Below, piece by piece: positions 47,496-59,949 of a DNA stretch of 64,000 bases; position 1 is the stretch's first letter; every line of letters starts with the position of its first letter. Origin of the DNA: Grifola frondosa (lineage: Eukaryota > Basidiomycota > Agaricomycetes > Polyporales > Grifolaceae); contig LUGG01000002.1 of the NCBI GenBank assembly GCA_001683735.1, forward strand, positions 682,001-746,000, given 5' to 3'. A program made the translations under genes and the position numbers. The notes below the pieces were generated by a model. It searched no databases. It saw only the letters and a program-made list of their open reading frames with translations, and was not told the origin of the DNA.

Positions 47496-48347
47496 ATGTC
47501 GCCGTCAAGCAGTCAGTGGCGTCACATGTTGTACGCATTGAATTTCCGAACGAACCATTCATAACTTGACCGGGAGACTTATAGCATTATAGCGGATGTG
47601 GATTCCTTTACAGCCAGTGACTCGGGCGATACGTCAACATACGCCCGCGAACCTTGCGCCGCATGCGTCAGTCATGAAGAACTAAATGACAAGACGTTTA
47701 TCATCGAGCGTAACTGCCTTGCGCGCGGTAACACCTACTCGTGCAAAATCGACGGCTGCGATGAGAACATACGGCCGTTCAAGGGAGACACCCAGCGTCA
47801 TCTCAGAGAACACTATCCCGAACTCCTACCCACACATAAGATCCGGTGCCAATGGAAGGGAGGACCAGAGGCGGCAGGATCCGTTTGCGGCAAGATGATG
47901 CTGCTCGAGAGTCTCGGCCGGCATATCGTCAACTGCCACGTCAAGCAAGTGAAGCATAGATGCCCCATTTGCATGAAGATCGGGAGTTGGCGGCAGGATG
48001 CCGCGCGGAGACATGCAGTGAGCTGCTTCGTGAAGCGCGTAGACGGAGGGGGGGACGTTGGCGGCTCGTACGCGCTCAGATTATTTGTGTCGCTGAATGG
48101 AAGATGACTCATGGCTAGCAGGGTTCTAGAAGAGGCAAGCTCGGTTTCCGGCGAACGTCATCAGAACAGCCCTTACGCTGCTATTTGGCGTCAGAACGAA
48201 AGGATAGATGAAGAGAACTGGACTCCTGAGGAACCGAGAATCGAGGTCAAGCGGGAGATTGATGACGATTATGATGAACCGGAATCCGAAGATGAAGTGG
48301 ACGAACTGGAAGATGACATGGACGAGTTTGAAAACCATACGGACTAG
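47496..48347 (+). CDS. triple zinc-finger protein F
   Basis: Exons 47496-47530, 47585-48067 and 48122-48347 (744 nt, 247 aa). The ATG is supported by phase: the 35-nt first exon (SPSSSQWRHM) joins over a 54-nt intron. Fingers: C-X4-C-X13-H-X3-H (YSCKIDGC), C-X12-C-X11-H-X4-H (CQWKGGPEAAGSVCG, then ESLGRHIVNCH) and C-X2-C-X13-H-X3-C (RCPICMKIGSWRQDAARRH). The last exon is strongly acidic (REIDDDYDEPESEDEVDELE), like the last exon of gene C. Confidence 0.87.
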
Positions 48348-48691
48348 CCGAAAGGATTTGGAAGACTTGTTCGATAGGAATCAGAACATTTGATAGTAAT
48401 AGTAGCCTCATCATATAATGGCGCGCATCTTCTCTTGACTGCGTCGCACGAGCTGAGAAAGCATGGTATCACGTCCCGAGTATACCATCATCGAATACGC
48501 CCAGGTGAATCATGTCATAGGGCCTCGCTACATCTACACATAAGAAGGCAAAAGGCACAATCCACCCATCAAATTCTCCAAGGATATATGTTTATACAGC
48601 ACACGTACACGGCGTATAAAATGCTCTCCAGCTCTCCAGCGTATATCTGCCAGCAGGGTATTGTCTAAACGCGAAGAGTATTGCTCTATTA

Positions 48692-50615
48692 TCAATTGCC
48701 ATAAACTTCGGTCGCGTTCAACCAGAGCGGGATGTCCGAGAGCCACCTAGCCACCATATCCTATCAAAGAAAGAACGAACGTCAGCAAGACATAAAAGAT
48801 CATTTGAGGACAGGCTACGCACCAGGGCAGCTTCCGGTTGGTCATATGGGACCATGTGCTAAGAACAAAGTTATAAAATTTGTGACTGAAGAAAACCGAA
48901 CAGAAATACTAACCCTGCTTCGTGGACGGTAACGAAGGTGACATTCCCAGCGGTGAGCCCGCTGCCACCGGCGCTACGGACGGTGCCAGCCACGCGCCCA
49001 GTCGCCAGCGTCGTCCATGGAAGGGGACTAGCCTCTGAAAACTCTTCATTGAACTCACTATCAAGCTGCTCGATCCAGCGCTCATTACCCTACAAGATAT
49101 CTGTAACCATATGAAACCAAGTATAGGCGCTTGCAACATACCATGAAGTTGCACATCATGTCCGCATTGCCGGCGTAGATCAGGAGGCGAATTCCATCCT
49201 CGAGGAGCTCAGGCAGCAGCTTTGCGCTGTTGTGCGAACCATCGCCTTGCAGCGTGAAAGCCTGATTGACTTGCGTGTTGCAGCTCGCGAACTGCAGCGA
49301 TGGGTCTACACCAAGTTCACGCTTGTGTGCCGGGTCATTCATCCAAGTGTCGATCCACGACATCTGCTTGTAACATAGATCGCCATCCTTGGAGCGATCG
49401 CACTTTACGCGGACGTCGTAAGGGTTCCGACCAGTTTCTACGAGTGATCAATGGGCAAGGCAAAAATATGAGCGGGTAAGCAACGACGTACGCATGAGGG
49501 GGCCCATGAGTTGACTGTTGCAGTACAAGAGAGCGGGAACACAAGTGAATCGCGAGTTGAAATCATAACAACTCTTAATGAGCCGCTGACACGTTGGGAC
49601 CTTCGTCCTGAGTGCCTCGCATTCTGGACCTTCAGGGTCATCATACACCGGATATGGACCTTCGCAAGCATAATCCGGGATGCTTGCCATTTGCACATAT
49701 GGATCCGTGATACCGTTCCCAATCATAACCGATTCCAGATTAATGTGTAACAATCCAGGAGCTGCAGAAGAAGGACCCTGAGAAAGAGCCTTGTTTTCCT
49801 TGTGGATAACGCTAGCAATGTTCGGCGCGTACGTGCCGCCGTAGCTTTCTGCGGCGACGTGGAATGGTAGCTTCGAGTATTTGGGGAATCTTCTAAGGAA
49901 TAGCTCGAGAAACGCGTATACGTCAAGAGCTGCAACTGGAGTGGTATTCACGGTCGTTCCCTCGTCTGCGTAGGAGAAGCCGACGTTCACAGGTTGGTCG
50001 AGGAAGATCACGTTCGCGTGGGTATTCCATGAATGGGGATTGTACGTGACGTTCGTGCCCTCAGTTGCAATGGAGCATGGACCCAGCTCAAAAAGCAGAC
50101 CGGTAGAGGACGAGCATCCCGGCCCGCCGTTGAGCCAGAGAACGAGTGGTGCTTCCTTGGGATCCACACGAGCTTCGAAGAACCTGCAGATGACAGAGTC
50201 GGTCGCCGCTCTTGTGTCTCAATCAGAAACTGTAGGACATACCAGAAGAAGAGGTGCTTGTCCTCTGCAATGTCAAGGTATCCCGAGTATTGTTGAACAG
50301 AAGTATCACAGAGCGAAGGTGCCGTCATCCGCAGGTGATGGTGTTCGAATGCCGGATGCGAGACAAGTTCGTCTATGTTCTAGTTTAGATGACATATAAA
50401 GAAACACTCTACCGCAGCTTACAAGTGAGCCCGTTCTGCCGAACGAGCTCTCTGCCGAACGAGTCGAACCATTTGGTGACCTGCGGGTCGGGAACTCCAC
50501 CCTTCAGCATATCCACAGGCAGGTCATTGCTACCGAAAGTGATCTGATCGCTTGTAGTGGGAATAGAAAGCGCGTAGGGAAGAGCTAACAGAGGCAATAG
50601 CAAAAGAGTCTTCAT
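48692..50615 (-). CDS. secreted serine carboxypeptidase (S10)
   Basis: Exons 50615-50423, 50372-50243, 50183-49492, 49437-49142, 49089-48914, 48858-48823 and 48760-48692. They sum to 1592 nt, one base short of 531 codons. The missing base falls at the exon 5/6 junction, where HEAG must join HMVPYDQP. Signal peptide MKTLLLLPLLALPYALS. S10 hallmarks: LWLNGGPGCSS, catalytic Ser near residue 221 in ESYGGTYAP, Asp in YAGNADMMCN, and His in HMVPYDQP. It removes single C-terminal residues at acid pH; with the sedolisin it could digest extracellular protein. The gene is divergent from TIM23, 191 bp apart. Confidence 0.93.
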
Positions 50616-50806
50616 CTTTGTTGCTGTCGCCGTTGTCGTGACTCGTCACTGAAAGTCAAGACAATGCGGCAGTGGCTGACCCCGGCAGGCCAATTCGGGG
50701 AGTAAGTATTGATTACGTAATAATACATGTCAGCGAACATACCAAAGGTAGTCTACACGGCAAAGTTCGGCAAGTATTCTCTGCTCTGAACTTTCAGCTG
50801 CCCCCC

Positions 50807-51685
50807 ATGGACTCGAGCTCGCAAAGTCCCTCCTCGCAGGACCTCTTCCGCAATGCGACCTTCTCACAGAGAGATGCGTCTGCTCGTGCATCAGACAATG
50901 CAGTCACTGCCTCTGATCTGCTTCTTGGCTCGTTCGACCCTGCCAAACTACATCCAATGGCAGGCATAGAAGACAAGCTGGACTATTTGTTGCTAGAAGA
51001 CGACAAGACTAGTGATCTTCCGGGCTCGGGCTCCGCCATGCCCTCTCGAGGTTGGAGTGATGATTTGTGTTATGGTACTGGGACCATGTATCTTAGTGGT
51101 ACGTCATAAATCGCTCTTTTTCTTCGATTACGATATCTTTCACTGCTTACTTCTACCTCCAAATTGTTACCATTTCGTGCATTCTGACTTTTCCTTACTC
51201 CGACATAATTCTTTGTTTTTGTTGACTATATCTTTTCTAGGTCTCGCTCTTGGTGGCGTATGGGGACTGCGGGAGGGCGCACGAAAACCTCTCGCAGTGT
51301 CCAATGCCAGACTGCGAATCAACAGCATTCTGAACTCAGTAACACGAAGAGGAACCTTCATTGGGAACTCAGCGGGTGTGCTAGGTCAGTTCCGTGCTTG
51401 CACATACATTGCCGTAAGAACTCACCCGTCTCTGTAGCCTTGGTATATAATGGAATTAACTCCTCGATCGATATGGCGCGAGGACAGCACGACACTCCGG
51501 GGAGCATGATTGCGGGTGCACTCACCGGCTTACTGTATAAAGCAACAGGTACGTCTGCTATTTCAATTTCCCGAGCTGTCTTACCCACTGCTTCTGTACC
51601 AGCCGGCTTCAGGCCTGCATTGGTTGCAGCCACTGTTATAGCAGGCTCAGCGGGCGCCTGGAGTTATGTGAAGCGAAGTGTTTAG
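50807..51685 (+). CDS. TIM23: mitochondrial import translocase subunit Tim23
   Basis: Exons 50807-51098, 51241-51384, 51438-51548 and 51603-51685 (630 nt, 209 aa). The N-terminal intermembrane-space half (ASDLLLGSFDPAKLHPMAGI, then LDYLLLEDD) and the channel half (GLALGGVWGLREGAR, then RINSILNSVTRRGTFIGNSA, then SMIAGALTGLLYKA) are those of Tim23 of the Tim17/22/23 family. It forms the presequence import channel of the inner membrane with Tim17 and Tim50. The internal ATG at 50807 was chosen because family members begin there; an in-frame upstream extension reads as non-coding. Confidence 0.95.
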
Positions 51686-52145
51686 GAGTAAAAGAGGCGT
51701 TGTATCAACCGACAAACATTCCTCACACGACAGGATTTTGGTTTCCACGCCAGCCTCAATCCTCTCATTATACTACTCACCAGGTTGGGCGTCCTTACGG
51801 TATAATATTTCTTAACGATAGATCACCCGACAACTCCCTGCTGAGGAACGCTCGTTACGTCTGGATCTTCTCCACGGGTTTATTTGCGTTAGACATTTAC
51901 CGCAGCGCAGTACCTATTGGAAGTACGTAGGCGATCGGTACTTGGTTATTGTGAAGTGTCCCGCAACGCCGTAACGACAAACATAGGGTATCTCATTCCA
52001 AGAAAGGGTCACAACAGAAGAGAATCTGATAAAGATACCCTACACCAGTGATGCCAGCACCGCTGTCCTTCCGTACCAACACCGCATCCAACAACAAATA
52101 TGCTCATACAGTCTCGGGTCTCCCGGCGATATTTCCTCGCCTCGT

Positions 52146-53256
52146 TTAAAACCTCAAGAACGCCGCGTTGCCGCGTCCAAAGTAGTCTGTCACAGTATGC
52201 CTGTCTATAGAGTCTCTCACGATATTGCGCGGGTTGTACCGCGAGAGAGACGTGCCCCAAATATATGTATGTCCGAGCCTGTGCTGGATAACAGTGTATC
52301 GCAGAATGAACGATGCGGTGACGAATACTGTGGAGTATATCAGCCAGATAAACAGAAGCCTGTACGGAAGGAAGACGTACGTGCGACGAATTGAACCCAG
52401 ACGAGGGATTTGAGAGTTTGGACATCACGGCACCAAGTACGCTCATCCGAATAGTCTGAAAATATGTGCAGTGTTTCAAAATCTAGTGAGCCCAGAGTCT
52501 CGGACGCTATGTCATTTACCTGTGGGAATTGAAGAACAATCGAGAGGAATAGAGCGCCAGCGGGAAGTGGAAAAGGCATTGAATGCTACAAGATACGAGT
52601 CAGCCGTCTAGAATGGAGATGCGCTGGAGACGGCGAGACTCACAGAGCCAGAAAATGCTGAGAACGTAGAGCAAGCCGATTTCATACCCAGGGCGACAGT
52701 GAACGAGTTTCTCAAGCCGAAATCAAGCACAAGGCTAGAACGCATAATGTAGACCAGTGCGGGCGAGTAAAATAGCGGAAAGCATCAGCGTGAGTATGCA
52801 AAATGAGATATATTCACGTACAAGCATACAAGCAAGACGAGGGTAACGATAGATAGCGCAAGAGGAAAGAGATCAGCCACGACTAGAGATCGAAGGAAGG
52901 CTTCAGATTGTGTTCAAGAGCAAAGCGAGCAGAAGACTAGTTGTGGACGGGGGTGCGGACAAAATGCCATGAGATAGCACCACACAGGAACGTTCCGGAG
53001 GATCAGAGCGAAGTCGTGGCCAAATCGCAAGATGGTGCGAGGGCATCGTATGCGATAACATTGATCGTATAGACACTTACAAAAAAACTCCTGGAAGATA
53101 TTGACACGGGCTGCAAGAGCTAGCACGACGATATCTAGGACTAGGATTGACACTGTATCACTATGGTCAACAATAAGTAATTCACAACTGCATGGTCAAC
53201 CCACCATTCACTGCAAGCTTTTTCTTCCCGACCGACGAGAAACTAGAATTGACCAT
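52146..53256 (-). CDS. four-TM MARVEL-like membrane protein
   Basis: Exons 53256-53205, 53152-53081, 52882-52822, 52734-52644, 52585-52520, 52455-52381 and 52327-52146. They sum to 599 nt, one base short of 200 codons. The shift lies in exon 4 near 52698-52702, between GLRNSFT and YEIGLLYVLSIFW. Four hydrophobic segments are clear: SILVLDIVVLALAARVNIF, FPLALSIVTLVLLVCLFLVL, IGLLYVLSIFWLSF and LVWVQFVALFVTASFILRY. A basic start (SVGKKKLAVN) and a DERTWCRDVQ loop lie between TM3 and TM4. The layout is that of MARVEL-like proteins common in basidiomycetes, found at plasma-membrane domains. The exact function is unknown. Confidence 0.75.
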
Positions 53257-54111
53257 CTTGTACCTCCGACGCTACCTCACCCAAACCGGAACCTTAGAGC
53301 TACAACAGTCGCACTGCGAGTATGACAAAAGAATGGTTGAAGAGACCTATTGGTAAGGGAATGTTATGGTACACTGCAAAAGCTGTAACGAAAACCTTGA
53401 GATCAATCATCGTACTGTCACCACTGTTGGTGCTGTCTTGGCGACGATTATACCCAAATTAGGAAACTCCCGACTGTCTGCGACACGTGACGCCACTGTG
53501 GTGGCGCAACACCACGGTTTGATTTTGTACAACCTGCACCGTTCCGTGCTTGTATACCTAGAATTTATCTCGAAGCAGTTTAACTGTGCGACGTGATAGC
53601 CCGTGTGTGAATCCTTTAGATTAGGAGGCGTCTGTCGAAGGCGTATGACGATATGGAGTTATGCCGCAACCTGTTCGGAGGTCCAGAAGGAATTTGTGAG
53701 TGCCGAAATGTGTCTTGCATGATCAAGGTCAAATGACACCCGTTCTTCAGCATCCATGTGTCTTCGGGAGAGATATACATAGCGGCACGAGGTCTACAAC
53801 GTCGGCCATCGAGGCTTGTCATGTCTAACGGGCCGCAGGCTGTTCTGCAAGAGAACGATGCGTCACCTGGTTTGTCCATTTCGGATAGTTCAGGCGAGTG
53901 CTTTCATCGGCCAGCAGCTGTCCGAATAACTGTATCGATTCTTCGCTTCGAAACCGAACCTTAAGCTTTGCGAGGTGGGATGCCCACGACATCCTCAGAG
54001 TTTTGGGGCCGTCATAACCTTCTGCATATATTACATGGCTCGCGTCCAGCATGTTCTCCAGGTTCCCGTCTCTGTTGTATATCTTCGTGCTAATATACTT
54101 CATTTGTGGTG
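53257..54111. other. intergenic between divergent genes
   Basis: No supported gene. Short frames on both strands only. Confidence 0.5.
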
Positions 54112-57100
54112 ATGCGCTATCGGCGAGCAGGCGAAATCCTTGGCCTCGCATCGTCACTGCCTTTGATTGTGGCGGCTCCGTCTGGTTTCCCTTCGTCCGG
54201 CAACGGACTTTGGTACACACAGCCAGGCGATATTGATTCGTGGTCCACCCAGTGGTTACCGATTGGCAATGGATTTCTTGCAGGTCTGAACCCTTTCCTG
54301 TCTGAATGGCATTGCAACTTCCTCACTACTGTGTAGCGATGATGCCCGGTGGGACTTCCCAGGAGACCACTCAGCTCAACATTGAATCCCTCTGGTCTGG
54401 TGGTCCATTCCAGGACCCGGTAAGTTAAATTTGATCGACCAAAGCGCGATGATTCGCTCCGCATATTGCGGTGTGATATGTCAACGACTCAACGACTAAT
54501 ACGGAGACTCACGGACTTCCATAGACATACAATGGTGGAAACAAACAACCTTATGAACGAAGCGCGATGGCGCAGGCCATGCAGACCATTCGCCAAACGA
54601 TATTCCAGAGTCCGAATGGCACGATTGACAGTATGTACTCCATAATTGCTATGCTCGCTGTAATAAACAACCCTCCTAGATATCGAAGTGCTCGCCACTG
54701 ACGCTGGAGCCTACGGTATGGATCTGACATTGGGAATTGCGTTATTAGCTAAACTTTCTGTGTTCATATTAGGCTCGTACGTTGGATCTGGGTACTTGCT
54801 CTCTACCATGAACTCCTCGGATACAATTACCTATCATGGACGATACCTTGACCTCGACGCCGCTGTTCACCGAACACAGTGGACTCAAGATAACACCACT
54901 TTCGTTCGGTAAGGAGCAAAACTTCCGCCTTTGCGCATCATTTTCGCACTCCCAATTTCATTCACTGATTTATTTCTCCTAGAGAGTCATTTTGCTCTCA
55001 CCCGGCACAAGCATGCATCCAGCACGTCAACACGACGGATGCTAGTATCATTCCAGACCTCACCTTTGCTATCTCGTCTGCTATTGAATCAGGACTACCT
55101 ACTCCAAACATCACTTGCTTTGATAATGCGACCCTTCGTTTCACGGGACTAGCTTCCGATCCTGGCATGACGTATGAACTTCTAGCACGAGTGCGGACGG
55201 AATCTAATGGGACCATATCCTGTGTGCCATCCGCGGGCAATGCAACACTCACCGTAGTCGGCAGTCGCGATGCATGGATTACATGGGTGGGCGGGACCAA
55301 TTATGACATGGATGCGGGGAATGTGGCGCACAATTTCTCCTTCCGGGGAGTGGACCCACACGACGCGCTTGTCACGCTGCTCGATTCGGCTACGTCATCC
55401 TCGGCATCCTATTCTTCCCTCTTCTCTGCTCATGTCGCAGATTACAAGTCCATAATCTCACCGTTCTCGCTCTCCCTCGGACAGTCGCCGGATCTGTCCA
55501 ACCCGACGGATCAGCTGAGGGCGGGGTATGCTACTGACGTTGGAAACCCTTACTTGGAATGGCTTTTATTCAACTACGGACGGTATCTGCTCGCGAGTAG
55601 CGCAAGGGGACTGCTGCCTGCAAATCTCCAGGGAAAGTGGGCGTCGGATTCGAGCAATCCTTGGGGTGCAGATTATCGTAAGTCTGTCCGACATCGAAGA
55701 CCGTCATTTGAGCTAAGATAGTCTGATTGCTCTAGACGCTGACATAAACGTGCAAATGAACTACTGGTTTGCGGAAATGACGAATATGAATGTTGTTGGC
55801 TCTCTGTTCAATTACATTGAAGTCAGCTTATTCTCATCATTTTATGCAAATATTCGTCTGGTTGAAACTTATCGTGATGTGCTTGTCGTCACAGAAAACC
55901 TGGGCTCCCCGTGGTGCGCAAACTGCACAAATCTTGTACAACATTTCTAAGGGTTGGGTGACGCATGATGAGGTGCGTTCTCGATCATTTTCCTTAGTGT
56001 CGATTCCCCTTATGTGTAATCCCCATCGTATTAGATGAACGTGCGTCTATCATTTTAGATGAGCTGCATACAGACTCTTGAGCCTCTATCAGATATTTGG
56101 CCATACGGGAATGAAAGGCGGCGGAAACGTCGCTATGTGGTCTGATTATCCAGGTGCGCAGTTATTTTCACAGTGACGATGTAGAACATATAAGCTAAAT
56201 GATTCTTAGAGTCTTCAGTGTGGATGGTGGGTGGGTTTCACGAGAACAAAGACTAAAAACGTTATATTCCGCACAGATGCTTCATGTTTGGGATCACTTT
56301 GATTATACAAACGACATACAGTGGTTCATATCACAAGGATGGCCTTTACTCAAGGTATGAGTTTATTTTATCAAATCGACGTCATTTTGACTTGTTCTAT
56401 CAGAGTGTTGCCGAATTTCACTTGGAAAAGCTAATCCCTGATTTACATTTCAATGACTCGACATTGGTGGTAGCCCCTTGTAACTCACCAGAGCAAGTCC
56501 CTATCACTCTTGGTCAGTGTTTGATCTGGTTTGCTATGCTTCCTGTTCTGTGGCTGACCGGCTCATACTGTTAGGTTGTTCGCATGCTCAGCAAGTGATA
56601 TGGCAACTATTCAATGCAATTGAAAAGGGATATGCAGCTTCGGGAGATACAGATACCGCCTTGCTGCAAGGTATTCGCGATTCGTTGACTTCTTTCTTGA
56701 TGCTGAAATGGTATATGCATTCCAGAGGTTCGTTCAAAGGTCGCGCAGATGGACAAAGGTATTCACATTGGATCTTGGGGCCAACTACAAGGTAAAGCAG
56801 TTTCTTTATGTTGCATTGACATGGCCTATATCCTATTTAACAGAATGGAAAGTCGACATGGACTCTCCTTCCGACACTCATCGACACTTGTCGCACCTAG
56901 TTGGACTATATCCTGGATATGCGGTATCTTCCTACAATCCATCTATCCAGGCTGTTACAGGCCACAATTACAGTAAGAGTGACGTCCTGCAGGCCGCTGA
57001 GATTAGTCTGTTCCATCGTGGAAATGGAACGGGACCAGACGCAGATGCAGGCTGGGAGAAGGTCTGGCGTGCGGCGTGCTGGGCTCAGCTGGCAAACTCT

Positions 57101-57629
57101 AGCGAATTCTATCACGAACTTTCTGTGAGTGTCGCTAATCACGGTAAAAACCGCCCCCTAACAAGCTATCGTATTTAGTACTCTCTTGAACGAAACTTCG
57201 GAACAAATCTGTTCAGCTTGTACACACCTGGTGACCCCCACTCAATCTTTCAGATAGATGCCAACTTCGGGTTTCCTGCTGCGCTGTTGGTGAGCTCAGA
57301 CTCCTGCTAGATTTATCAATATTCTCCTGATGACTGTTCTTCTTTAGAACGGCTTGATTCAAGCTCCTGACGTCGCATCCATATCAACGCCCTTGATAGT
57401 CAACATTCTCCCCGCATTACCAAGTAATTGGCCTTCTGGGTTCATCACAGGCGCACGCTTACGGGGTGCGATTACCCTGGATTTAGAGTGGGCCCGGGGA
57501 AAACCTATGTCGGCCACATTTAGCGTAGATCGAGGAGCAAGGGCGCGGCCAGTACAGGTGATGTATGCTGGTGAAACGGTCGCCTCTTTCACAACCGCTG
57601 GTGGTTCAACGAAAAAAGTTACCTTCTGA
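54112..57629 (+). CDS. GH95 alpha-L-fucosidase, secreted
   Basis: Eighteen exons, 2499 nt, 832 aa, all phases match: 54112-54283, 54337-54419, 54525-54630, 54680-54715, 54773-54908, 54983-55677, 55736-55821, 55895-55972, 56035-56040, 56093-56153, 56210-56226, 56277-56354, 56404-56512, 56575-56670, 56726-56791, 56844-57124, 57179-57289 and 57348-57629. Start ATG 54112 gives a hydrophobic leader ending VAAP. GH95 landmarks: WLPIGNGFLAA, NPWGADYHADINVQMNYWF (catalytic Asn region), WVTHDEMNIFGHTG, DTHRHLSHLVGLYPG (acid region) and FQIDANFGFPAALL (Asp). It hydrolyses terminal fucose or related galactose residues in polysaccharides. One exon is only 6 nt and another 17 nt. Confidence 0.93.
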
Positions 57630-59930
57630 GAATACTCGTGTAGTTGTTACATATGTCATGTACATTACATATGGATGTCCAGGGTACTGCAGACTTTGTG
57701 ATCGTTTAACGTTCAACCCTAGTAACTGGATGCGCGGCGGTTTTACTAAAAAAGATTTGAGATACCCCTCGTATGCATGCCCAATAGACGACAATTTGGG
57801 AAGATGTTTATTGCCCCAGGGCGGAGAACTAGAAGCATGCAAGGCTAGAAGCGGATTGAGCGCAACAGAATTGTGTACCAAAGTCTGATCTCGAAGACCA
57901 ATGATTAGTACCACAACCTTTTCAGTCAATATATCCCTGCGTCAGCACTGTGGCGGCACTGGCTGGTGAAGGACTGTACACTGCAAAATAGTCGTGGTTG
58001 TCTGCATTGTTGATCGCTTCCTCGGGTGAGAGCACAGCCAGGATCTGCGAGAGGAGCGGGCCATAGTCGTGTACCTCCATTTGCTTGGAAATGGCTGGCC
58101 TACATATGAAAGTCTACACAATTATTATGACGTGGGCTGATGCAATCAGCCTATCATAGGCTGAAGGCGGTTCTGCCTCGATGCTGCCAAACGAGCCGGA
58201 GTGAGGCCTTGAGGACTAAGTAGTACTTAATCTGTGAAGGAGCGCACCGTCAGCGCCACCCAGGGCCCGGGCAACTGTACTACTATTCTGTCAAGTATCT
58301 TTGAAATACCGCACAATTGACAAAATTATATACACGCGCCACTTCATAGAAGGATACTTATTGCAAGATGAACAGTACATGAACTATTAACGTTCAACTA
58401 AGGTTGGGCGCAATTTGATACCGCGAAATCTCCTGACCGTCGATCATCATAACACGTGACATTGATCAGTCGCGTCTTCAAGTTTTTCGTTCACGTCGAG
58501 CATAACGGTCACCGGCCTTCGCGATGTACGACAGTAGAGAGATTCTCCTGCGAACTAGGAGTGAAAGAAGATACAAGGATGTTGAAGTTTCATTCTTTCA
58601 ACTGTGTGTTACTTCTTTCTACTTATATCGCTTGGTGCACTTCCGGCGCGGAACGGACGAAGGTCACCAATGTATACAGCGTGGCCTTACGACGTCACCT
58701 AACAAATACACGTTTATGGGACGTTCTAGCTTATCAGGTTGCGCTACTTAAGTTTCTTCCGGCTGTTCCGAAGTCCGCGCCCGCAACCTTGGCAGTATGC
58801 TGAGGTTTGTGATAAGTACGTGTGCGCTGTGTCTCTTATCACATGAAGCTGTATTTGCGTTGATTGTTGTTTCCGCCCAGATTTACAACATTGTTGAGCC
58901 CCGCGTACAAGGGTCCCTGGTGAGTGCGTGAGTTCGCAGCTACTACTACGTCGAGGGCATATTTATCGGACACGGTCACAAGGAAGACATTGGGCGTGTG
59001 ACCTTGTACAACCTTTCCAAATCGGAACCAAATGACTCGAGTACGGAAATATGGCTCGCCGCACATGTGGAACGTGAGCAACCAGCAGCGGCTGGACTGC
59101 CTCATGTCCCTAGCCAAAATGCTTTCTGCGATCTTTTCGACCATTTTCGAACTCCGTAACAAACCATCTTCCCATCATGGAAAGTCGGGCTGAGATTACC
59201 CGCGCGATAACAAATGAGAGCGAATGAGACGCTGCGAGTATAACGTCGCGGATTTTAAATCTGAGACGATGCGGACCCACACGACCACACAGACTACCAA
59301 ACGCAGTTGGATCAAGAACGTATAAACGGGCACCCCTATCCGTTGGAGGCCCCATTCCCCCCTCTCCTCTTCCACTTCCATCTCAGCGGATATCCTCCTC
59401 TGCCTTCATGTTTTTTCTTGCGGTCGACGTTGCTAATATCCCTCTTCTACTTCGAGTCTCACATGGCATGTACATGTATGTCTTTCTTCATTCCATGCCG
59501 GTGGCGCTATCGGATGGAAAGGATCTCGCGCTGATCCTAAGCAATCAGGAAGGTGTGCGAAGACATCGGCGACGTCTGAGGCATGGCTGGTGAGGTATCT
59601 CCTCGACTATCATCGTGCATGTGTTCATATGTGACCCAATAGGTTATTGACCTGCAATATGGGGTCGCCACGCCACAGCAAGGTGCCTGCGTCGGAAGAT
59701 CCTATCCGCAAGTCCCACGGACCAGTGTCAAGAGGCGCAGGAAGATGCATCGCCGCAAATATGTCAAGACGCCACAGCCGCTTGGACTCTGGTCTGGTTC
59801 TCGTCTCTTATGCAAGCTACCTCAAGCGGCTATGCAAGAGCCATTGAAGACTGCTGGATGCCCCTCAAGACCTCTCCGACCTCTCCCGCTACGTTTCTCC
59901 TCTTTTATTATACTTTTTTCTTTATCTTTT
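57630..59930. other. gene-poor interval
   Basis: No gene is firmly supported. A minus-strand frame at 59162-58839 has a coding-like run (EPYFRTRVIWFRFGKVVQGH, then DKYALDVVVAANSRTHQGPL) without a usable start or splice partner; it may be a relic. A plus-strand stretch at about 59680-59880 also looks weakly coding. Confidence 0.4.
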
Positions 59931-59949
59931 CTTCGTGCGTTATGTTTGG

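Noticed and set aside
53616..54220. Minus-strand frames upstream of GH95
   Set aside because: They overlap the GH95 first exon and show no family signal or splice continuity.
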